Notes: generated by a model from the sequence alone, not told the origin. 64,000 nucleotides of DNA from Armillaria gallica (GCA_037576215.1 JBANDB010000003.1:3162001-3226000); one strand, 5' to 3'. Numbered from the stretch's first letter, positions 45,742 to 56,896 are shown. Numbers and translations: made by a program.

Positions 45742-46734
45742 ATGGGAAGAGCACCGCACCCGCAGAGGGTTTGGCCATCTTCACCAGATGTACACTATAT
45801 ACTGCCCTCCGATGCTCTTGAAAAGCAGCGGTAAGCCAAATCAATAATTTGCTCTGTTTTCTGTAATAATGCATCGAAGACTTGAGTTGCAGCATTCTCT
45901 TCTCAGGCGCGCCCTGTGCGACGGCAAATCAGTGTTGCCGCCTATAACTCTGAAGCCCGGTGACAAGGTATTAGATTCGGGTACAGGAACTGGTAAGGGT
46001 TTACACCTGCAGGTTGTTTCTCTCGTCTTACACTTTTATCAGGATCCTGGGTTATGTTACTGGCGAAGGAAGTTTCGCCGTCCGTTTCTCTCACCGCTAT
46101 CGATATACAATCGACAATCTTCCCTAAATCATTCCCAAAGAACGTCAAATTTTCTATTCGCTCGGTCACAGAGTTACCGGGAGAATGGACCGACTCCTAC
46201 TCTCTTGTCAACCAACGTGTTCTCTACGCGGCCCTGACCGAATCACAGTGGGGCGCGGCCTTGTCAGAGATTTACCGCGTCCTCGCTCCGGGTGGATGGG
46301 TCCAAATCATCGAAGGCTCGATAATCTCAACACATATGGGACCTTACTCCGAGAGGATGGGAAACATTCTGGATAGAATATGCTCGCATAAAGGTCTAGT
46401 CACAGACGTCGCGAAACGCCTCCCTGGCATGTTGGCACGAGAGGGATTCATCAGCGTGCACAGCGAAACGCGGGCTGTACCCCTTGGGGCATGGGCTGGC
46501 ACGGACGGACTAGAGCACAGAGACGACCTAGTTTCGGTATATTCCGCTATGCGCGGACCTATCTTCAAAGCAGATGGATTCGGGCTGGTATCCTCGGAGC
46601 GGGAATATGATGACCTTCTTGATGGCTTGGCGAACGAATGGGATAACGGACGAGGTGTATCTGCTTCGAAAGACTGGACAGCAATATATGCTCAAAAGGT
46701 ACGCGATTCCAATGTAAGTCAGAGATCGAGCTAG
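45742..46734 (+). CDS. Class I SAM-dependent methyltransferase M4 (intact)
   Basis: Exons 45742-45830, 45880-45992 and 46043-46734 give 297 residues, the same structure as M3. Exon 1 reads MGRAPHPQRVWPSSPDVHYI and PSDALEKQ. Motif I is VLDSGTGTGSWVMLLAKE, split by intron 2. SVSLTAIDIQSTIFPKSFP, YSLVNQRVLYAALTESQW, RVLAPGGWVQIIEGS, HSETRAVPLGAWAGTDG and the C-terminal KDWTAIYAQKV follow. It differs from M3 at only a few residues. The LaeA/UMTA-like fold places it among small-molecule or regulatory fungal methyltransferases; substrate unknown. Divergent from the decarboxylase. Confidence 0.88.
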
Positions 46735-47700
46735 GCTGACGACACTAAGCCTACGGTTTAAACTTTGAATTATAGACTGTTGAAACAGAGAGTGCTTTGC
46801 TGTATGCATTACGGATTGAAGCGTTTGACGGAATGAATGATCCGTAAGATTGATTACGCTCCTTAATGAATGAATTCATTTCGGCGTTCTAACCAGACTC
46901 GATACTACTCGCTAAAGGTGCGTAATCATAGCGCACAGGTCATTTACGACCAGGATATGATCCGGCTTCGTGTGCTTTACGTGTTCAAAAGAGCGTAAAT
47001 TTTGTTCTCCGTGTTAGATGTGTTCCCGCTTATTCTCGCCTTGACTATGCGGGGCCGTGCTCGTTAACCACACGGGGAATTTGGAGCATCTGATCGCCCG
47101 CTCCCGTTGCTCCATTTCGCCCCTGCTGTATGTATCAATTGACTCCAGGACTATTCCGTCGACGATGGAAGGCTATATACCAAGTACTTACTACCAAGTG
47201 TTGACCGGCCCGTTACTGTATGTATTGACACCTCAAACAGTCCGGTGAGTATGCATACGCTGCGACAGTGCAAGTTCCACATTTATGTTTTTATAAGCAT
47301 CTCTACAAGCCAAGTGTCTACCCTGTTCCAGGAAATGCGCATGTATCGCAATGAGTCTTTTGATGTCGCAGAACGACTCTACAAATATTGCGTTTGTCAA
47401 TTGATTCAGACTGGTAGAAATACACTGCGGTGTTGACTCGTTTCCGTGTCTTATCCTGGAATGTCTTGTCTTCTTCTCCCATGAGCCCTGTGCGAAGAGC
47501 ACACACGATGCTCAAAAGGTGCGCAATCCCATTGTAAGCATTGCTAAGCTAGGCTGACGATACGACCAAAGCCTTCTGTTTAAACCTTAGACTGTAGATT
47601 AAAGAAACAGTTCATTTTCTGTATCAGTATATCCGCTTGATCCAAATGATGTCGTGTCCGACGCCCTACGTTAACGATTAAGCTTCAGGGAGATCATCCA
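46735..47700. other. Downstream flank of M4, no gene
   Basis: Mirrors 23205-24025 up to 47510. From 47512 (TGCTCAAAAGGTGCGCAATC) it becomes the beginning of the direct duplication shared with 58325 onward. That point is itself a fragment of methyltransferase 3' end (YAQKVRNPI), so a second methyltransferase once ended here. Confidence 0.5.
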
Positions 47701-48175
47701 TCAAAGTTTGGAAGTGAGTTCATCTTCACCGTACTTATCAATTCAGCCGTTGATGCCTCCCTCTAGAGCGGCTGCTCGACTCTCATTTATCCAGTTCATC
47801 CTGGTACCAAGCGGCTGCACAAGGACCATATCCAGTCGGCTTGCAGTTGCTGTAATGATAAACATCCAGCGAATATCGGGTGAGAATCGGCATCAGCGAT
47901 TGAAGGGTTGGATAGAATGAACGCGCGGGAAGATTGATGGCACCCTTGATGAATGAATTCTGTTCGACGTCCTAGTTAGACTTGATATGGAGGTGCGTAC
48001 TTAGCGTGCACATACCTCAAAATCAGTTCGGCGGATATCTACGACCAGGGTTTAGCCTAACTTCGTCTTCTAGCAGCAGCGAGGGGAGATTTTCGGCAGA
48101 TATCAGTTCTATGCCGGACTGACGTCGAGGAAAGGTAGTATGCCAAGGATCCGTGGGCGTATTTTCTTCGGACAT
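47701..48175 (-). pseudogene. Rhodanese-domain (arsenate-reductase-like) pseudogene, copy 1
   Basis: Starts MSEENTPTDPWHTTFPRRQS (48175) and runs to a frameshift before VVDIRRTDFE, the rhodanese core strand. A donor GTATGT and a second exon follow: FIKGAINLPARSFYPTLQS. The catalytic-loop segment reads YHYSNCKPTGYGPCAAAWYQ instead of the HC-containing loop kept in copy 2, and an in-frame TGA follows DELDK. The family resembles small single-domain rhodaneses that neighbour arsenic genes in fungi. It is divergent from arsM, with 198 bp between start codons. Not functional as read. Confidence 0.75.
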
Positions 48176-48373
48176 TGTATTGCAGCTCATCTCTTTTCTT
48201 TGTAGAGATTTGGGCATCCTATAACTTCAGTGAGGTCATCACTTTACTTCGGTCCAATCAATCGGCAGTGACATGCATTTGCCCACTTAAGTTGTGGACG
48301 TGTGAGTACTCACCGCTGCTCGGACGTCTGCTACCACCACCACCACCACCACTCACGTCGTTGAACGCAATAA

Positions 48374-49498
48374 ATGAAAATAGCTAACATTTATCGTGCT
48401 GCTGAAGAACACTATTCTTCTCGCGCTTCGACCGGCCCATATAGTCAAACGGAAGCTATCGTCGACCATGATCGTGTCGCAAACGCTTTTGGATACACTA
48501 CCCAGGAACTATCGGCTATTCCTGTCAACTCGAATATCGGATTGTCGTGCGGCAATCCCATCGCCACTGCAAAATTAAAGAAGGTGAGTTGTATTGAGTA
48601 TCTTCACTGTATCTCTTAGTGACGCGGATACACAGGGAGAGACCTTTCTTGATTTAGGATCAGGAGGCGGTCTCGACATATTTCTTGCTGCAAAGCGCGT
48701 AGGGCCTAGGGGGAAATGCATTGGAGTTAACATGAATGACAAGATGCTCGAGCTTGCGCAAACCAATGCCACCAAGGGCGGTTACACTAACGTGCAATTC
48801 GTAGGCATTTCTAGCTAAAATTCCCACATGCACGCTCATGAGTTATGTGTAGGTCAAGGCATTAATTCACGATCTCCCGCTTGCTTCGGAATCCGTGGAT
48901 ATAGTGTCCTCCAACTGTGTTCTTAACTTGGTTCCTGAAGCGGACAAGCCTACCATGTTTTTGGAGATTGCTCGTGTTCTGAGACTCGGCGGCCGGTTGG
49001 CCATTTCTGACATTCTTTTGAAGAAGCCATTACGTGAAGATCTGCTCTCGGATGTTTCTTTGTATGTTGGGTGCATCAGCGGTGCAAGTACCCCGGATCA
49101 ATACCGGGAATGGATGGCATCGGCTGGGCTTAGCCATATGTCATTCTCCTATGTCCTAGCTGTATCGCTTGAAAACTGTCTTCTCTAGACGTAACACTTG
49201 TGGACACGAAGAAAGACTTGAATGTGTACAAATTGACAGGGAGCGACCAGGAGAAACCAAGTGAGTGTCTCTATGCTATGCTTCAACGTCGATTCCAATC
49301 TAGTATACAAAGCATGTTGTTCAAGCGATGGATCCAATGATTACAGTTCGAAAACCTCAGATGTCAAGCCTTGTAATTATCTATTTCATGTCAACCGTCC
49401 TTCGAAATAACACCACGCCGTTAGTACCTTCAATCCGAGGTCTCGACTTGAATGATTACGCGGGCTCTTACCAGATTTATGCCGTCAAGAACAAGTAG
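48374..49498 (+). pseudogene. ArsM-type arsenite S-adenosylmethyltransferase, copy 1 (lost donor)
   Basis: Exon 1 MKIANIYRAAEEHYSSRAST to GLSCGNPIATAKLKK; exon 2 [20 protein letters not shown] (motif I); exon 3 from [20 protein letters not shown], with [33 protein letters not shown] and [13 protein letters not shown]. The three arsenic-binding cysteines of the family are visible: SCGNP, SNCVL, VGCIS. The next donor, G|GTATGG in copy 2, has become CCATATG here, so splicing to VTLVDTKKDLNVYKLTGSD should fail. Read-through adds LSHMSFSYVLAV and stops at about 49188. Later exons (ending YQIYAVKNK, 49498) are still present. The catalytic core is complete, so a C-terminally truncated enzyme is possible. 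In the family it methylates As(III) with SAM. Confidence 0.8.
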
Positions 49499-49685
49499 AT
49501 GCCTGTAGCAGCGATGGAGCATAGAAAAAATCTTCAAGGTGGCTCTGTCTTCTGAACTTCGTGGGAATAACTTGTCAATTGTATTCTGTATGGGCGCTTA
49601 AAGCTTAAGTTGATGCTTCTTGAGCACGTTGTATACATGCGGTACATGCGTATAGGTCACTCTCTGTCTCCGCCCATCGCCTGAC

Positions 49686-49922
49686 ATGAACGAGAAGGAC
49701 CTCGATAAGACGATTGCCGATGATCTTGAAATCGAAAATCTTTGGATAGAGGCGTTTGGCTCAGTAGACTCGGATCACAATCTAGATGCCCTGTCTTTTG
49801 GGATGAAAGGCACGTCTTCGACGTCGTCCCCGCCAACGTCTAGAAACCGCAAGTTTTGTTTTGACAATGATATGATGATTTTCATTGCCAGTGTTCCAAT
49901 TATTGCTCCAGTGGACCACTGA
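49686..49922 (+). CDS. Small unrecognised ORF downstream of arsM copy 1
   Basis: 78 codons, MNEKDLDKTIADDLEIENLW, rich in Ser/Asp, ending FIASVPIIAPVDH. The duplicate (60495-60732) has an in-frame TAA and a 1-nt insertion but otherwise mostly third-position or conservative differences. It may be a genuine small gene or an exon of a lost one. No family recognised. Confidence 0.3.
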   Translation: MNEKDLDKTIADDLEIENLWIEAFGSVDSDHNLDALSFGMKGTSSTSSPPTSRNRKFCFDNDMMIFIASVPIIAPVDH

Positions 49923-50253
49923 CCATGTCAAGCTGTTGCTTTGTGGCTCGACGTGATTCATGTTCTGGTTTAAGCCTCGTTCAGTAGTTATATATGAATC
50001 AGTTCTCAAACGTTTCCTCTTTTTACGGTGATTTGGTTGGACGTGAATGTCTCTCGGCTACTACGGCATTTATCTCGACTGGAGAGATTTACCAATTCGT
50101 CGGCGTTGGAAGCTTGCAAAGACTCAGACTACCCATGAAGTCACGGCTAGCCTTGACGCGTGACGAGGTGCCGACGCTAGATGATGATAAAGATATTGCC
50201 ATTGGATATTCTAGGATATACAGTCCATCAGTTACGCAGGGAGGTTCGCACAG

Positions 50254-51670
50254 CTATCCTGTGGTTTGTCCTTCGGGGAAGATCAGCTCTGATAAATCAC
50301 ATGAAGCACCATGACTGACATTAATTTGACCTATTTTATAATTATCGTTGAATAACTCATTAGATATCGTGACTACTGGCGCCCGCCCTTGCATTCCGTC
50401 CCCAGAATGAGAGATGACATCTCTTATCATCGTGGTCGTGATGCTCATATCGTTTGAAGAGATATAGGTATCTCGTCCACCGATCATTCGAATTCGGGAA
50501 TTCAGCACCATGTAAACGGCGTTAGTATATAGTTTGGGCATGAGCAGGGCGGGTGTCATGTAGAAAGTCTGATGTGGGAACACTAAAAAGAGGATAACAT
50601 TGAGAAGAGCGACAACAGCTAAAGTGGTGTTCATCTTCCGATAACAGCGGATGGGACGGATTAAGTACCTGTCACAGATCCCGTTTCAATAGTGAGACGA
50701 ATTAGTTTTGTAATTAGCGCTCTGGTGCGACGGAAATTAGCAGTACTGCGCACAAGCTACAAATAGTACCAACGTCAGTGAAAATAACTGAAAGATAGAA
50801 TGAGCGCACGTAATAGGTCATGCAGATAGCAATGATGATATCACATAAGGCGGAGGCCCCACACAAAATCTGGACATGGTTCAACATCATGGACTTGGGA
50901 CCCACAGTCAGTTACACACCCCGATAGCAATGGACGTCTTCCGGTTGTTGAGTTTGATGACATTGCCTGCTCGGAAAGCATAAATGCCTGTAATCACAGC
51001 TGCCACAGAACTGGTCAAGGATATCTGTAAATAGATGAACAGTGCTGCTACGGAGAAAGAGCACAGCAACGAACACAAATGACGAATATCGGGATAATTC
51101 GTGACTTTGACAATATGAAGATTCGGTATGCATAGAAGATCTGCCCGACACCGGCAGCTATACTCATGATAAGTAACAGAGAATGGGTAGCAAACGCTCC
51201 GCGCACCAACAGCGCTCATGATGGGGACAGTGAGCCAACTATGATTCATTCTAGTCAGGGCTTCAATGTCGCCGAAGCCATACCCGAATGCTGCAAACTT
51301 GTCATGGGTAACGACCATTGTCTGCACAAATTCGATGACATATATGCCATAGACGAGATATTTTAATAATCGTCTGTCATTCGGAAATGCTAGATAGTAT
51401 AGATCTAACGAGAATGTATTAGAAACAATCTGCTGGAGAATGACTCGGAGCGACGTACAAAGCTGAACAGAAAGGGTCCCAAAGAGTCCCCAGTTCAAGA
51501 GACAGCCTACGATCTGAAATCATGCGTTAGGGACTGATAAGACTGAAAGTGCAATCTGACAAACGATAGGTCCGGACCTGTAATGAAATGGTTAATGAAA
51601 TACCACCGCTCGATTCCAGGATTATAACTTACAGTTCTGCTATGGGATAACCTGCGGGGACGGACTGCAT
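50254..51670 (-). CDS. DUF6534-type 7TM membrane protein, copy H (intact)
   Basis: Reads on the minus strand from MQSVPAGYPIAE (51670). Microexon [127 protein letters not shown] and a last exon with [20 protein letters not shown], ending FPEGQTTG at 50254. All donors are GT; the intron 7 donor is GTGCGC. It is inverted relative to copies A-G. Its own flank resembles class I (CATGTTGAGC, CTGCCTTTCAG, CTGACCGGTCT). Function unknown. Confidence 0.87.
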
Positions 51671-51718
51671 GATGTGTCTGGGGATGCTATACCGATCCTG
51701 AAGGCAAAGAATCTGTAG

Positions 51719-51727
51719 ATATATACT
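51719..51727 (-). promoter_or_regulatory. TATA box of DUF6534 copy H
   Basis: AGTATATAT on the minus strand, about 57 nt upstream of the ATG at 51670. Confidence 0.6.
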
Positions 51728-52600
51728 AAGCCGCTAAGACCGGTCAGCATCACACCGCTGAACCTAAGCTGAAAGGCAGGCGCAGTTGTCCGGCTCAACA
51801 TGTGGGCTCAGCGGGGCGACATCTTCGGTGATTTTGATCTGATTCTTGTCGTTGAAAAGATCGCGCTTTTACGTTTCGTGAAACATCGGTCAGAGGTGTG
51901 CGGCGCACTAGTGGGGAACCGCAGTATCCGTATAGCCCCTAGGTTCTCCCGTCATCAGTAAGATACCTGATCCTTCATAACATCCGGCAAGGTTGTTGTG
52001 GCGAAGTTGAAGTCACGCGAATGCTCTCGGGTTGATGTGGAGTCATACAGACTCATACTCCGCAGAGAACGATTCCCGACTCGGAGACGAAGTAGAGAGA
52101 ACATGGTACACAGTACGACAGATCAGATGGACGCGGAAAAGAAACGTTGATGTAGTTTTCGGTATCACAATTTACAAGGCAATAGCTTTAGAGGATGGCG
52201 TTGAGTGCAATACAGAAAGAATAGAATTAGCAGGGGAATTGGACAGAAGTACAGTCTCGATGGTGATACGTGTATTCCAATCTGCGTGTGCAGCAAGCCT
52301 GTTGTAATTAAGGCTTTACCTCAGTACAATGCTTGTGAGACCTCTAGTCTTTGGGTTACAAACTCCTGAGGAGTTTGCCCATTGACCTCCTATATTTATA
52401 CTAAACTACGCTTATTCTAGTAATTTCTATTGAATCAATTTCTTACTCAGCATGCCGGAATGCCGGATTGCTCGAATTCTCTCGCATATTCCAACAGAGT
52501 CGATGTTCAACGAGCCTGGGGGTGGGTGGGTAGGTGGTATTACATGGCGGTGTGGTGGTCCGAAGCGTGGCGCGGAGTTTGAATAAGTAAGTTTATGTTG
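51728..52600. other. Spacer between copy H and F-box relic F4
   Basis: 51728-52110 is the reverse complement of the DUF6534 5' flank (GGAGTATGAGTCTGTATGACTCCACATC around 52035-52065). The rest is unassigned. A G-rich run, GGGGGTGGGTGGGTAGGTGG, lies near 52519-52538. Confidence 0.5.
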
Positions 52601-53348
52601 TCACGACTCACTTCGATGTTCACCTTCGACATCTTTACCGGAGCTTCCAAACGAGCTCCTGCTTAAAATACTTCTGGAGTTGCCTAGGCCTGACATTGTT
52701 GAAACCATCCTTGCTCTAGCTACTGCGTGCTACTGACTCAATAGATTCGCCATGGGCTATCATTTGAATGTGGATGAGTCTCCTATGAACTTTTCGATTG
52801 TACTCAGCGCTAGCTCTTTCCCTCTTGAGCGAGAACATAGTATTTGATCTGCCAATCCATACTAAACTCTCAGCGGTTACCCTATCTGAACGTTCAGGAT
52901 AGTGCATTGCTTGGACACTGCGATCTGTCAAGTAGTCGCCCATCGAGACGTTGGAACTAAGGTCCCTTTCTGACCGTGTTCTTCTCAAAATCGATGGGCT
53001 TTTCTTAGCAATCCCCAAAATGTGAGGCTCCTGTACGGCATGTTCAGTTTTACGGCCCTTTCAGCGTTCCTTCAATGTCACCCACACATCACAACCCTCC
53101 ATCTGCGAACATGGAACCCGATATTACGGAACGCAGGTAGACGGGGACCTAGGTCAAGTGGTACAGCAACGACTCTTCGCGGACTACTCACCGCTGCGGA
53201 GGTATTCCCTGTTCTACAATCGGTTACTCTTATGGGGGATACCTGGACCGGTTCGGATCTTGTAGTTGTGAATTTGTCGGATTTTTCTACGGATCCGAGG
53301 TGGTTGCAGCAGAAGGAGATAGAATTGACGGAAAAGAAAAGAAAGTGA
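52600..53348 (+). pseudogene. F-box protein pseudogene F4
   Basis: Plus-strand relic. The F-box is readable as LPNELLLKILLELPRPDIVE, then TILALATACY and a TGA. Large internal deletions follow. TKLSAVTLSERSG and SPIETLELRSLSDRVLLKID appear with stops between them. The end, VVVNLSDFSTDPRWLQQKEI to LTEKKRK, is intact with its stop at 53348. Convergent with DUF6534 copy I, repeating the DUF6534/F-box pairing. Confidence 0.8.
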
Positions 53349-53747
53349 CGCGTGTATCAGAGCGCTCGATGGTACTGTGTGCTACAGGACCATTCAAATA
53401 TGTGCAAAAGGCGGACGAGTTGAGTCAACCGTTCGATCTTGGATTTGCCCAGCTTAGACCATATGTCAGTTGTCGAAGCTGCCTCGACACAATCTACTTA
53501 TGTTCTGGTTTACATTTTGTCTGGAGGTGAGAAGAAGTAATTACGAGTATGGATCCTACACATTGCATTATCAGTGTCTAAGCCTACTATAACATGGTGA
53601 CATATATCATCGGTGTGCATTAAAGAATAAAGAAATTAGGCTAAGCGTGCGTACCGTATATGTCGGCTCGAAGAATGTACTATCTATCAATCACGCGGAG
53701 AGGTTCATACAGCCGTCCTGTGGCTTAACTTTAGAGGGAAATCAGTT

Positions 53748-55157
53748 CTAATAAAGCACACATGAAGCACCATGACTGACGCTCATTTGACCCATTTCAT
53801 GATTGTCATTGAATACCTCATTGGATATTACAACAGCTGGTGCCCGTCCTCGCGTCCCATCCGCAGGCCGTGTGTCTTCTGTCGATTGAAAGATATTTCT
53901 TATCATCGTCGTCGAGAGGCTCATATCATTTGAAGACATATAGGTATCCCGTCCACCGATAATTTGGAATCGGGAATTCAGCACCATGTAAACGGCGTTA
54001 GCATATAGCTTAGGCGCGAGCACGCCGGGAGTTAGGTAAGAGATTTGATCGGGAAGCGCAATAAAAAGGACAAAGTTGAGCAGAGCGGTAAAAGCTAAAA
54101 GTAACTGGTGTTATCGTTTTAACAACGGCGTATGGTACGAAGTAAATACCTGTCATAGATCCCGTTTCAATCGTGAGGCGAATTAACTTTGTGACAAGTA
54201 TTCGGGTGCGACGGAAGTTGGTGGTGCTGCTCATAAGCTACAAAATAGCGTCAACATGAATGAAGATCACTGAGAGAGAGGAAGAGCTCGCATAGTAGGT
54301 CATACAGATAGCGATGACGATATCACATAGGGCAGCGGCTCCGCACGAAATCTGGGCATGATTTAGCCAATGAACTTGGGACGTCCAGTCGCTACACACC
54401 CCGACAACAATATACATCTTCCGGGTATTGAGCTTAGTGACGGTCCCTGCTTGGAAAGCGTAGATGCTTGTGATGATAGATGCCACAGAATTGGTCGATG
54501 ATAACTGTAGATAGATGAGCTAGAATGCTACGGAGTTGAAAGAGCGCAGCAACGAACACAAATGATGAATATCGGGATGATTCGTGACTTCGACAAAATG
54601 AAGATTCGGTATGCATAGAAGCCCTGCCCGACACCGGCAGCTGATCTCCTGATAAGTAACAGGAAATGGGTTGCAAAGACTCTGCGCACCAAGAGCGCCC
54701 ATGATGGGAATAGTAAGCCCATTAAGATTCACTCTAGTCAGAGCATCCATGTCACCAAAGCCATACCCGAAGGTTGCAAACATGTCGTGGGCAATAAGCA
54801 TTGCTTGGACAAGTTCGATAACATACATGCTATAGACGAGATATTTTGTGAATCGTCCGTCATTCGGAAATGCGAGATAGTATAGATCTAAAAAGAATGA
54901 ATTCAAAATGGTCTGCTGGAGAACGACTCGGAGCGACGTACAGAGCTGCACAGAAAGGGTCCCCAAGAGTCCCCAGTTCAAGAGACCCCCTACAATCTAA
55001 TATTGTGTTACGAACTGAATAGATTAGATGTATAATTTGACAAACGATAGGTCCGGTCCTGAAGTAAGATAACTCAGGAAATATCACTGCTCGATATCAG
55101 GATTATAACTTACAGTCCTGCTATGGGATAACCTGCGGGGACGGACCAAGTCTGCAT
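53748..55157 (-). CDS. DUF6534-type 7TM membrane protein, copy I (intact)
   Basis: Starts MQTWSVPAGYPIAG (55157), with the usual 13-nt microexon (GACCGGACCTATC). Next come [56 protein letters not shown], a helix containing [52 protein letters not shown] and a final exon with [18 protein letters not shown], ending at 53748. The intron 7 donor is GCGAGC (GC-AG). The N-terminus has two extra residues (TW). Its 5' flank is unlike either promoter class of the other copies, so its regulation may differ. Confidence 0.87.
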
Positions 55158-55204
55158 GGTGTACTGGGGTTGATGTATCGATCCTGTTGGTAAAGAGTTT
55201 GTAG

Positions 55205-55216
55205 ATATATATACTA
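55205..55216 (-). promoter_or_regulatory. TATA box of DUF6534 copy I
   Basis: TAGTATATATAT on the minus strand, about 59 nt upstream of the ATG; the surrounding flank is unique to this copy. Confidence 0.6.
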
Positions 55217-56124
55217 AACAGCCATGTGAGAAACTCGGTCAAAATCACATTACCAAGCCGCGTCCGCCCACAAATGGCCAACGAATTAGCACATTAAATT
55301 AGTTATGCATCAGGAAAGTGGTTTTACGGTGACCTTTACCCTTGATACTGAGTTATCGGCGAGTTACCATCAGCAGTTGGACCTAAGTAACGGTGTACAT
55401 TTACGAAGACTATGGATGACACAATAGCTGCCACCTCTCCAGTAGCCAGCACCAGACATATTCAGATATTGTAGTAGTAGTCGATAAATTGTTCCGGGAA
55501 TAAACTATGAGAAGAAGGAAGGTCATAGTAGATTTACGACCCACCAACATTGGCTCTCATCAAGCTATTTGTGGCGGCATCTAACCTTGTTCGACATCCC
55601 TATCGGAAGAAGGTTAGGTACTCCCGTCTGGGTCATGATTCATTATTCATCAGAAATGCTCCTGAATACCATCCGGAAGTGCTTCTGGTGCGAAGACACA
55701 GGAGTCCCCTGGGCCGATCTGGATGGCCTTTGCGTGCTTCGCAGAGAACGATGTCGGAGACGTAGTAGAACCGAACCACAGAGCGAGGCGTTCAGCGCTT
55801 ATGCACCAGCGAGTCGGAGCGACGGATCATGCGATGCATGAAAAGAAACACTGGGATCAGCGTAGTCATATAGTTTTCGATGCAACTGCTTTAAGAGGTG
55901 ATATCGAGTGAGAAATCGGAAAGGAATGCTTTTTAGCAGAGGAATCGGAGAGATGCATAGTTTACGTGCAGTCCTGGGCCTGAACATTTGAACACCGAAG
56001 CGATTGCACGGCTTCCACGCTCATTCACAAATTAAACAAACTGGAGGAGTTATCAGTACGCGTAGATTTGCTAAGTGTAATGAACAACTTGCATGTTTTC
56101 TGTAAAAGATGCCTGTCGCGGATT
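55217..56124. other. Spacer without a supported gene
   Basis: Parts around 55500-55620 match the class II DUF6534 flank (GAAGGTCATAGTAGATT on the opposite strand to a DUF6534 unit). 55730-55900 resembles 52060-52220. No ORF has recognisable homology. Confidence 0.45.
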
Positions 56125-56206
56125 GTGAATTCGTCTGATTTTTTACGGCTCTGAGGTTGTTATAGTCGAAGGAAATGGAACTGAAGGAAAAGAAAGGAAA
56201 CTGAAG
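56125..56206 (+). pseudogene. F-box protein C-terminal scrap F6
   Basis: The segment GTGAATTCGTCTGATTTT through ATGGAACTGAAGGAAAAG matches the last ~25 codons of F3 (VVNSLDFF...MELKEK), with a frameshift and stop. All upstream parts are missing. Confidence 0.6.
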
Positions 56207-56896
56207 CGCGTCCCTGTTAATGATGCAGGTACACGTGGTCGTAACTGCTTATCCTTGGTCACGCCAAAAGAAGTTAGAACTTTGCCCTTAAGACGAACTC
56301 TCTTTCTCACCACCATCATCGTCACTTTCCACTTCTTCTCTTTCCTGTATCCTCCAACGTTGCCAGCAACCGCAGCTTATATTGTACTTCAGTCGGTCCC
56401 TCATTCGGCTCACAACCTTGGAGTTTTCATCAGCATATTTCTTCCTCAAGGACATTGCAGCAGTGTCTGTGACGCTATGCTTGAATGGGAGCTTGAAGAG
56501 GAGGCGTATGAAGCAGAATCTGAGTTCGACATGGCGGTTGAGACGGGAGGTGGATGAACACCTGCACATTGCGTGCTAGTCGGGATTGGTGCAAGGTACA
56601 TATGTTTCCTTTTCAAAAAATCTGTTTGCTAACTAATTGTGTAGCGACGCGTAGACTTCCGCCATCATGTCCAACTTCGACTCGTTGATATGGCCGGCGT
56701 GGTTCCCATAACTTGAATAAGGAATGGACATCCGTGCAGAATTTATTCTGGTAACGGAAGCAGTAATCAGTTGAGATGTCTGCGACCAGAGTTTTGTCTC
56801 GTGTCGGGTCTCCTGGAAGGTCTGACCCCTTAGTTCAATGACTCAAATCAGGAATCACTTACTTTCTTCGCTATACCATCAGCACCAGTAACCGCC
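56207..56896. other. Spacer, no gene recognised
   Basis: Plus-strand ORF 56255-56557 overlaps a minus-strand ORF of similar length. Neither has a family signature. Confidence 0.4.

Larger units (their letters stand above)
43428..47510. repeat. Right arm of the large inverted duplication
   Basis: Reverse-complement match to 23205-26872, covering most of the decarboxylase, the intergenic region, methyltransferase M4 and about 0.8 kb of downstream sequence. The decarboxylase 3' half (42308-43427) has no counterpart in the left arm. Confidence 0.85.
47512..50010. repeat. Direct duplication, copy 1 (arsenic module)
   Basis: Matches 58325-60790 in the same orientation across the rhodanese relic, arsM and the small ORF downstream. 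Identity is highest in arsM exons and in its 3' flank. Confidence 0.88.

Noticed and set aside
23205..47510. A DNA transposon with long terminal inverted repeats
   Set aside because: The arms contain ordinary genes, no transposase or target-site duplication is visible, and the arms differ in length; a segmental inverted duplication fits better.
52519..52538. G-quadruplex regulatory element
   Set aside because: The G-run is short, its fourth run has only two Gs, and no gene start is nearby apart from an F-box relic.
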